Made by a program: the position numbers and the translations under genes. Under the pieces are notes generated by a model. It had not been told where the DNA came from. It saw only the letters and a list, made by a program, of their open reading frames with translations, and searched no databases. A stretch of 40,802 nucleotides of DNA from an uncultured Enterovibrio sp. (GTDB taxonomy: Bacteria; Pseudomonadota; Gammaproteobacteria; Enterobacterales; Vibrionaceae), in the NCBI GenBank assembly GCA_947040595.1, contig CAMRBZ010000006.1, positions 1 through 40,802 of the forward strand. The letters are read 5' to 3'. Numbering within the stretch: position 1 is the first letter of the stretch; every line of letters begins with the position of its first letter. Positions 36,136-40,802 of this stretch are shown here, in pieces.

Positions 36136-36792
36136 TTAATTGGGCATAATAATAAGCCCCAAAGAGCCTAACAATATTTCTTGCTGCCAATCACAAATCG
36201 TGACGCCATACAAATTAACCCTTCGAGGATCTAAGCCTTCTAATTCACAATGACTTAAATTACATTCTTGCAAATTAAAGTCTTCCCACACATCCGCTGA
36301 AAAAATGCCACGCGTCAAATCAGAACCTTTTAATGAAGCAGACAATAAATTAGCGCCGACCCATTTATTTTCAAATAAATCGCATTTCTCAATGCATTGC
36401 CGTTCAAAGTTGGCATAGGATAAATTACAACCTGTAATATATGCAGAACAAAAATACATATTGTGACTGACTCTGTTAATAAATTGCGCTTGATAAAAAT
36501 TGGCACCTTTCATGTCACAATCTCTAAATTCAACGCCAAAGCAATTTGCCCCTTTAAAATGAGCTAAAGACAACTGACAGTTTTTAAAACGGGCGTTTCG
36601 CAAATCACAATATTCAAAATGACATCCTTCTAATGCCCCTTTTTCTACAAAAATACATGCTTCAAACTGGGCTTCTCTCAAATCTGTATGTTCAAAATTG
36701 CAAAGATAAAATTGGCAATTTTGGAACACTCTTCCATTCAAATCTTGACGAGAAAAATCAACTTGATGAAACACGCTGTTCGCTTCGTTCAT
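36136..36792 (-). CDS. qnr: Qnr-family pentapeptide-repeat protein
   Basis: Qnr proteins are DNA-mimicking right-handed beta-helices that shield DNA gyrase and topoisomerase IV from quinolones. The 218-residue length is that of Qnr proteins. The sequence follows QnrA closely from memory: VFHQVDFSRQDLNGRVF, ALEGCHFEYCDLRNARF (loop A and hinge Gly), LSLAHFKGANCFGVEFRDCD, SHNMYFCSAYITGCNLSYAN (loop B), CIEKCDLFENKW, and LDPRRVNLYGVTICDWQQE near the C-terminus. No integron, transposase or IS is adjacent, so it looks like a resident chromosomal gene, as in Shewanella and Vibrio species. No LexA box (CTGT-N8-ACAG) is seen upstream, unlike qnrB. It is convergent with the HPt gene and 36 bases from truC. 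Confidence 0.93.
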   Translation of the reverse strand: MNEANSVFHQVDFSRQDLNGRVFQNCQFYLCNFEHTDLREAQFEACIFVEKGALEGCHFEYCDLRNARFKNCQLSLAHFKGANCFGVEFRDCDMKGANFYQAQFINRVSHNMYFCSAYITGCNLSYANFERQCIEKCDLFENKWVGANLLSASLKGSDLTRGIFSADVWEDFNLQECNLSHCELEGLDPRRVNLYGVTICDWQQEILLGSLGLIIMPN

Positions 36793-36827
36793 TCATCCTC
36801 TTCTTTTTCGATAAATTTAAAACACAG

Positions 36828-37562
36828 TCAACACGAAAATTGAACCAAATCTAAAGCTTCAAGCACCTGTTTCCATGCGTTATCATACCCGGCACAAAGA
36901 TGGACATTTTGGGATGTTACAGGATGAACAAAAGACAGACTGCATGCGTGAAGTAACAAGCGATGACAATCAAACTTTTCTCTGAATAATCGGTTGTGTT
37001 TCCCATCTCCATGATTAACATCACCGATAATAGGGTGATGAAGATGATGCATATGGCGTCTAAGTTGATGTTTTCGCCCCGTTAGAGGTTTCATTTCGAT
37101 AAGGCTGTATCGCGTGCTTTGATGACGCCCCATCGGAATCGGTAATTCAACGTAAGCCAAAGGAGAGTATTGGGTTATGGCCTCTTTATAAAGCGGCTCC
37201 ATTGTGGCAAATTTATCCGCTTTTTTATCCAGCTCTTCTTTTAAGGGGTAATCTAAAACGGCCGCTTCTTTGATCCAACCTCTTACAAGTGCATGATAGG
37301 TTTTATGGATATCGCGTCCAGCAAATTTAGGCATCATTTTCGAAGCGATTTCTGACGACAAACCAAAAAGTAAAACGCCAGAGGTCGGGCGGTCTAAACG
37401 ATGCAAAGGAAAGACGTGCTGTCCAATTTGATCCCGCAATGTTTGCATTACAAAACGCGTTTCCCCCTTGTCTAGCCAAGAGCGATGCACCAGCATTCCA
37501 GCGGGTTTATTCACTGCAATCAAGTCGTTATCACGGTAAATAATTTCAAGTTCAATGTTCAT
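36828..37562 (-). CDS. truC: tRNA pseudouridine synthase C
   Basis: TruC makes pseudouridine at position 65 of tRNAs in the acceptor/T-arm region. The 244-residue protein of the RluA type starts IELEIIYRDNDLIAVNKPAGMLVH. It has the active-site stretch FPLHRLDRPTSGVLLFG with the catalytic Asp, KTYHALVRGW, and LIEMKPLTGRKHQLRRHMHHL followed by HPIIGDVNHGDGKHN, which are typical of TruC. No S4 domain is present, and the length is near the E. coli protein (260). It overlaps yqcC by ATGA. The yqcC-truC pair is conserved in related bacteria. Confidence 0.95.
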   Translation of the reverse strand: MNIELEIIYRDNDLIAVNKPAGMLVHRSWLDKGETRFVMQTLRDQIGQHVFPLHRLDRPTSGVLLFGLSSEIASKMMPKFAGRDIHKTYHALVRGWIKEAAVLDYPLKEELDKKADKFATMEPLYKEAITQYSPLAYVELPIPMGRHQSTRYSLIEMKPLTGRKHQLRRHMHHLHHPIIGDVNHGDGKHNRLFREKFDCHRLLLHACSLSFVHPVTSQNVHLCAGYDNAWKQVLEALDLVQFSC

Positions 37563-37915
37563 AAGCGTGAAGAGGATTTCTTTAATAAGGAAGAGAAAGA
37601 GAGGGCAAAAAAAGCATCAATTTCTTTTGATAAAAGGGTTATTTCTTTATGGCCCCTTCGACCTCGCATGGCTTCTTCAACATAAGGTGAAATAGACACA
37701 CTGCTTTGAAACGGATTTTTTTCTTCCATTAATTGCCTTGTTTTTGGAATAAAAACCCACTGTAACCACTGGCTGCAATTTAATCTGTCGATGGAAAAAG
37801 GAAGGAGACTCTTCAATGCCGTTTTAGAGGGCGACGTTTTATCCCAATAACCATGAAGGGTCAATTCAACTTCTAATTTGTTCAATAAAAACGCAATGTT
37901 CGAATAATCATTCAT
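37559..37915 (-). CDS. yqcC: YqcC family protein (DUF446)
   Basis: The 118-residue soluble helical protein matches the YqcC/DUF446 family by sequence style: LLNKLEVELTLHGYWD at the N-terminus, PFSIDRLNCSQWLQWVFIPKTRQLME in the middle and a C-terminal helix. It also matches by its coupling to truC through an ATGA overlap. The biochemical function is unknown to me. It has a C-terminal Ser/Arg-rich tail beyond the usual length of about 109. It is divergent from the DUF3549-type gene across about 140 bases. Confidence 0.88.
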   Translation of the reverse strand: MNDYSNIAFLLNKLEVELTLHGYWDKTSPSKTALKSLLPFSIDRLNCSQWLQWVFIPKTRQLMEEKNPFQSSVSISPYVEEAMRGRRGHKEITLLSKEIDAFFALSFSSLLKKSSSRL

Positions 37916-38055
37916 AGATATTCCTTCTCACGACTTGAAATTTCAATGCGGCGCAAGCATATCACTTAACACCGAAGTTGAGTTAAAATCGTCCTTAATC
38001 TCAAAACATTTTTTGCGTTTTTCACCCATCAACATACAAAGAGCCATCACATCTC

Positions 38056-39141
38056 ATGACAAACGTTTTTTCTCTTCTGTCCATTTTCAAGCAAGCCCAT
38101 TGTGATTTTGTCATCTTTGACTTAAGTCGACGAGTCACCCTCATCAGTCACCTGGACTTTTGCGCTATTGAAGAAAATCGAATTCCTTATCCTTTGCCTC
38201 TCAAGCAACACGCAGAAATAGGCATTGCCTTTTGGAAAACAAAAGAAACACCTTGGATTTGGTTTTTAAGAATTCCACTGGATGAACGAGGACTTTTAAC
38301 ACAAAAAGCATTGGGGGATTTTGTTCACTGTGTGGGGAATGCAATCAGCCCCCATAGCAAAACCCAGTGCAATAAAGAGGACAATACCCTCCCATCAAAC
38401 CCGTATATTTTTACCCCAAAGGAGGATAAGAAAGCCCTCTTTCATGCTCTGCTTACCGCCCAACTCAAACTCCCACCAAGCCAATACTACCTCGCAACAC
38501 AGCAGTATTTTTCGGGTCAATCTGGTTTCGATCATTGGGAAGAAATAGGTTTACAAGGCGTTGCTGATCTTTGTGCCCGTATTGAGCAAGAGAGCCATGC
38601 GAAAGACATTCAAAATGCACTTTTCTTGATGCCATCTTCCCCAAAATACGCGCTTCTTGGGTGTCTTGAGCACATTTCCCTCCCCATCGCGCTGACGCAG
38701 GCCATAGAAACCCATATACAATTTTTATGTTCCGCCCCTCAAATTGATATTTTCCTCGTAGCAGCTTGCCTTCGAGGCTTATCCGGTTCAGATTTAGCCT
38801 CACAACAAAACACAATAAAAAGGATACTTTCTTATCAAGCGCTACAGCATCGTGAAATATACATTGCCATTGCGGGACGCTGTTGGACTGCATTGCTTGA
38901 CGCTGATTTATTACGCTCTTTTCTCATCTTGATGACCCAAGAAAACGATCCGCTCTTTTTTGAACAAATCCTCAGCTCCCTTGTCACTCTTCCCACACTT
39001 CGCCCGGCGCTTTTAGCCCTTATTCACAGCAAAGACCCGACACCATTTTTGCATTCCATGAGCCAATATCAACAAAGGATCCGGCAAAACGCGTCGCATC
39101 CTGAGCGTTATCCTCACACAAAAAAGGGAGAGAGAGCCTAA
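38056..39141 (+). CDS. DUF3549-type hypothetical protein
   Basis: The 361-residue protein has no signal peptide or clear membrane helix. It begins with an N-terminal segment (VFSLLSIFKQAHCDFVIFDLSRRVTLISHLDF), continues with a strand-rich part (IGIAFWKTKETPWIWFLRIPLDERGLL), and has a helical C-terminal two thirds. I assign it to DUF3549 from sequence style and position: in vibrios and relatives a DUF3549 gene sits beside yqcC-truC and is followed by a DUF3301 gene, as here. No catalytic motif is evident and the function is unknown. Its stop overlaps the next gene's ATG, giving coupling. The ribosome binding site is weak. Confidence 0.7.
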   Translation: MTNVFSLLSIFKQAHCDFVIFDLSRRVTLISHLDFCAIEENRIPYPLPLKQHAEIGIAFWKTKETPWIWFLRIPLDERGLLTQKALGDFVHCVGNAISPHSKTQCNKEDNTLPSNPYIFTPKEDKKALFHALLTAQLKLPPSQYYLATQQYFSGQSGFDHWEEIGLQGVADLCARIEQESHAKDIQNALFLMPSSPKYALLGCLEHISLPIALTQAIETHIQFLCSAPQIDIFLVAACLRGLSGSDLASQQNTIKRILSYQALQHREIYIAIAGRCWTALLDADLLRSFLILMTQENDPLFFEQILSSLVTLPTLRPALLALIHSKDPTPFLHSMSQYQQRIRQNASHPERYPHTKKGERA

Positions 39142-39443
39142 TGGGGAATTTACTGTGGATCCTTTTTATTGCTTTTGCCTTGGCGTGGTTTTGGCAACAA
39201 CGCAGACAAAGTGAATTTGCCAAACGTTTCATACAACAACGCTGTGAAACCGTTGATGTACAATTACTCTCTATTGCAAGGGGAAGCCAAACCTATGGCT
39301 GGCCAAAAGGCCCAATCAATATCCAAACCCGGTATTATTTTGAATTTTCGGCAAACGGTGCCGATTGTTTTCAAGGGCATGCTGTTATGAAAGGAATGCG
39401 CTTACAAGAAATTTATATGCCCCCCTACCCTGTAAGACGATAA
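39141..39443 (+). CDS. DUF3301-type membrane-anchored small protein
   Basis: The 100-residue protein has one N-terminal membrane helix (LLWILFIAFALAWFWQQRR), then a basic stretch on the cytoplasmic side and a small strand-rich domain (VQLLSIARG, IQTRYYFEFSANG). The layout, size and coupling to a DUF3549-type gene fit DUF3301. The function is unknown. The ATG overlaps the preceding stop by one base. A GC-rich hairpin follows six bases after the stop. Confidence 0.75.
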   Translation: MGNLLWILFIAFALAWFWQQRRQSEFAKRFIQQRCETVDVQLLSIARGSQTYGWPKGPINIQTRYYFEFSANGADCFQGHAVMKGMRLQEIYMPPYPVRR

Positions 39444-39470
39444 AAAAAGGACGCGACAAAAGGCGCGTCC
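39442..39470 (-). terminator. GC hairpin with A-tract after the DUF3301-type gene
   Basis: GGACGCG pairs with CGCGTCC over an eight-base loop. The run of seven As lies on its left, so the U-tract needed for termination exists on the - strand only. For the + strand genes it would be a 3'-stabilising hairpin rather than a classic terminator. Confidence 0.55.
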
Positions 39471-39484
39471 AAAGATTCAAAATC

Positions 39485-39597
39485 TATACCTCTCGCCTTT
39501 GAAAGGACAGGGTGCAGAAAAGTCCAATCAGACACTACATCGATGCTCCGGGACGTCACTCACTTACCGCAGGCGCGTGACTTCAAGTGTCTAATAA
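39485..39597 (+). repeat. Degenerate ERIC/IRU-like element, copy 11
   Basis: Begins TATACCTCTCGCCTTTGAAAG and keeps CAATCAGACACTACATCGAT, GCTCCGGGACGTCACTCACT and CGCAGGCGCGTGACTTCAAG. The right end is decayed. It lies in the 790-base spacer after the DUF3301-type gene. That spacer otherwise holds a heptanucleotide repeat, another element copy and AT-rich sequence without a gene. Confidence 0.75.
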
Positions 39598-39746
39598 TAA
39601 GCACATATAAAAAACAACAACACCACCAAAATAAGAAAACTATTTTTAAATCATGCGCTTATCATTATTTTCACTTTTAATCACAAAAGAGAGAAGGCTA
39701 TAAATAGATCTTAAATTTAATTTCATATATGATTGCCCTAATTAAA

Positions 39747-39780
39747 CACATAACACATAACACATAACACATAACACATA
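39747..39780 (+). repeat. Heptanucleotide tandem repeat (CACATAA, 4.9 copies)
   Basis: Five nearly complete perfect copies of CACATAA run in tandem. Just before them, TATATGATTGCCCT is identical to a 14-mer in the partial element at 28529-28596, so the array may have grown from a decayed element copy. It lies about 450 bases before the start of the repeat-protein gene at 40233. Confidence 0.9.
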
Positions 39781-39903
39781 TACAACTTAAATGAATTGAG
39801 TGTTTTATAAACCTTTTCTTATTGCTTTTTAATGCCAATAAACCTTCTTTTTAACACCTTAAAAACAAAGAAACTAAACGCTTCATTTTGTTGAAATAAA
39901 AAA

Positions 39904-40030
39904 TATACCTAAGACACGTGAAGATGCCTGTAGGCGGCAAACGAGCGAAGGCCCTGAGCATAGATGGACTCTGTGATTGGCCTGAGCGAGAGCAGCCAAC
40001 ACCCACACAGTTTCAAATGCGAGGGGTATA
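39904..40030 (-). repeat. ERIC/IRU-like palindromic element, copy 12
   Basis: On the + strand it starts TATACCTAAGACACGTGAAG, has GAAGGCCCTGAGCATAGAT and CTGTGATTGGCCTGAGCGAG, and ends TTTCAAATGCGAGGGGTATA. It lies about 200 bases before the last gene. The interval 40031-40232 is AT-rich and shows no clear promoter. Confidence 0.88.
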
Positions 40031-40232
40031 ACACCTTCGCATTCTATTACGAATAAAACGATACCATAACGCTTTTTTATTTTAACAATCTTTATTTTCA
40101 CATCTTATTAGAAATTTAATTACATTAAAAGCATTTTTTAAACCAATGCATTATTTAAACAAATAACTAAAAGATAAATAAATATCCGCTATTTATTTCC
40201 CGTTTATTTTCTAACTTTTTTGGACTTTCCTG

Positions 40233-40802
40233 ATGATTCGTTATTTATTTACACCATTACCAAGATTAGGCCAAATTTCCGTCGCGAGAAATCCCAATAA
40301 CCTCACAAGAATTCTCTCGGTTAATAATACGGAATCGACGATTTACAACCCGTACAGAAATAACGGTATGCCACAAGGCGCGGGGGTTCGCGGCCCAGTA
40401 ATGAGGCAGCTATTAAACGGAGAGCCTTCCATTTACAGACCCATTAACCGATTTGGAAGCCACACCCCTCCTTTACCGACAATGGAAGTCAGCCCCTCCG
40501 CCCCTACCTCATCCTTGGTGAACACTCTAAATAGTTTTGGGATTTCGGCAAGAACAGTATCAACGCCCACAGAACCTCTTCAACCCATCAATATTGCAAA
40601 CCTTGCAACTCCGCCGGGAGACAGTCAAACAACAGACATTGCAACTCCGCCAGGAGACACTCAAACAACAAACATTGCAACGGCCCCAGGGAATACTCAT
40701 ACAACAGATCTTATCTCTTTTGATAATGATTTATTCGAAAGCGGTCTAACAACAGACATTGCAACTCCGCCAGGAGACACTCAAACAACAAACATTGCAA
40801 CG
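40233..40802 (+). CDS. Repeat-containing protein of unknown function (5' part, open at window end)
   Basis: The frame runs from ATG 40233, after an in-frame stop at 40212, to the window edge without a stop (190 codons seen). It starts MIRYLFTPLPRLGQISVARN, with no evident signal peptide. A Asn/Pro/Arg-rich, Ser/Thr-rich and probably disordered part follows. From residue 123 there are 12-residue repeats of the form [ND][LI]ATPPGD[ST]QTT, interrupted by DLISFDNDLFESGL and resumed. No family is recognised. A low-complexity cytosolic or secreted effector-like or surface protein is possible, but nothing in the sequence decides this. The ribosome binding site is weak. The region is preceded by repeats and AT-rich DNA. 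Confidence 0.6.
   Translation, partial: MIRYLFTPLPRLGQISVARNPNNLTRILSVNNTESTIYNPYRNNGMPQGAGVRGPVMRQLLNGEPSIYRPINRFGSHTPPLPTMEVSPSAPTSSLVNTLNSFGISARTVSTPTEPLQPINIANLATPPGDSQTTDIATPPGDTQTTNIATAPGNTHTTDLISFDNDLFESGLTTDIATPPGDTQTTNIAT
40599..40802 (+). repeat. 36-bp coding tandem repeats within a 120-bp higher-order unit
   Basis: Three 36-bp units lie at 40599-40634, 40635-40670 and 40671-40706. A 48-bp non-repeat segment follows, then units from 40755 to the window end. The 48 bases at 40635-40682 and 40755-40802 are identical, giving a 120-bp (40-codon) period. All unit lengths are multiples of three, so copy-number change would keep the frame. Confidence 0.9.

Noticed and set aside
36130-36171. 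AAGGAG followed by ATG and a 13-codon frame reading MALIGHNNKPQRA
   Set aside because: It overlaps the 3' end of qnr on the opposite strand and is too short to support. It could be the remnant of a lost gene, but nothing confirms this.
36793-36850. LexA box before qnr
   Set aside because: A CTGT is present, but no ACAG lies eight bases further on, so the SOS-box pattern is not met.
39721-39790. CRISPR-like array
   Set aside because: The repeat unit is seven bases with no spacers, and no cas genes are in the window. It is a simple tandem repeat.

Overview
The window is a stretch of gammaproteobacterial chromosome. Gene content and order point to the Vibrionales/Aeromonadales/Enterobacterales side of the class. 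The evidence is the block uppS-cdsA-dxr-rseP-bamA-skp-lpxD-fabZ-lpxA-lpxB-rnhB-dnaE-accA next to rpsB-tsf-pyrH-frr, the divergent map-glnD pair, a yaeP homologue near tilS, and a yqcC-truC pair beside DUF3549/DUF3301-type genes. I cannot name a genus from sequence alone. No rRNA, tRNA, CRISPR array, transposase or phage gene was seen.

Left part (1-23157): a partial gene tail, yaeP and a small unknown exported protein on the + strand are followed by a long run of - strand housekeeping genes. These cover tRNA modification (tilS), fatty-acid synthesis (accA, fabZ), replication (dnaE, rnhB), lipid A (lpxA/B/D), outer-membrane assembly (bamA, skp), sigma-E proteolysis (rseP), isoprenoid and phospholipid precursors (dxr, uppS, cdsA), and translation or nucleotide metabolism (rpsB, tsf, pyrH, frr). 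Several genes appear to use non-ATG starts (cdsA TTG, frr GTG, lpxA GTG, fabZ TTG, skp TTG). Hairpin terminators follow rpsB, tsf, frr and accA.

Middle (23158-35897): the rpsB/map divergent region, then map and glnD on the + strand. Next comes a visibly AT-rich chemosensory cluster: a CheY-like regulator with an enlarged C-terminal half, cheW, a chemoreceptor with two CHASE3-like segments, translationally coupled cheR-cheB-cheA, and a separate HPt protein. CheA keeps its kinase core and CheW-like domain, but its N-terminal region shows no recognisable phosphorylatable histidine. The separate 312-residue protein downstream carries a clear HPt motif (His202) behind four MshEN-like repeats. CheB has lost its receiver domain and appears to lack the catalytic Ser/His region. 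I read this as a rearranged chemosensory pathway with the phosphotransfer domain supplied in trans. It is the most unusual system in the window.

Right part (35898-40802): a chromosomal Qnr-family pentapeptide-repeat gene, truC, yqcC, a DUF3549-type and a DUF3301-type gene. The window ends in an open reading frame with 12-residue repeats that runs off the edge.

Throughout, about fourteen copies or fragments of an ERIC/IRU-like palindromic element sit in the spacers. The element is about 127 bp with TATACCC...GGGTATA ends. They are densest in and around the chemosensory cluster, where most transcription-unit boundaries hold one. One copy ends two bases before a start codon, two lie in tandem behind accA, one is an internally deleted 38-bp remnant, and one has a partial tandem duplicate.
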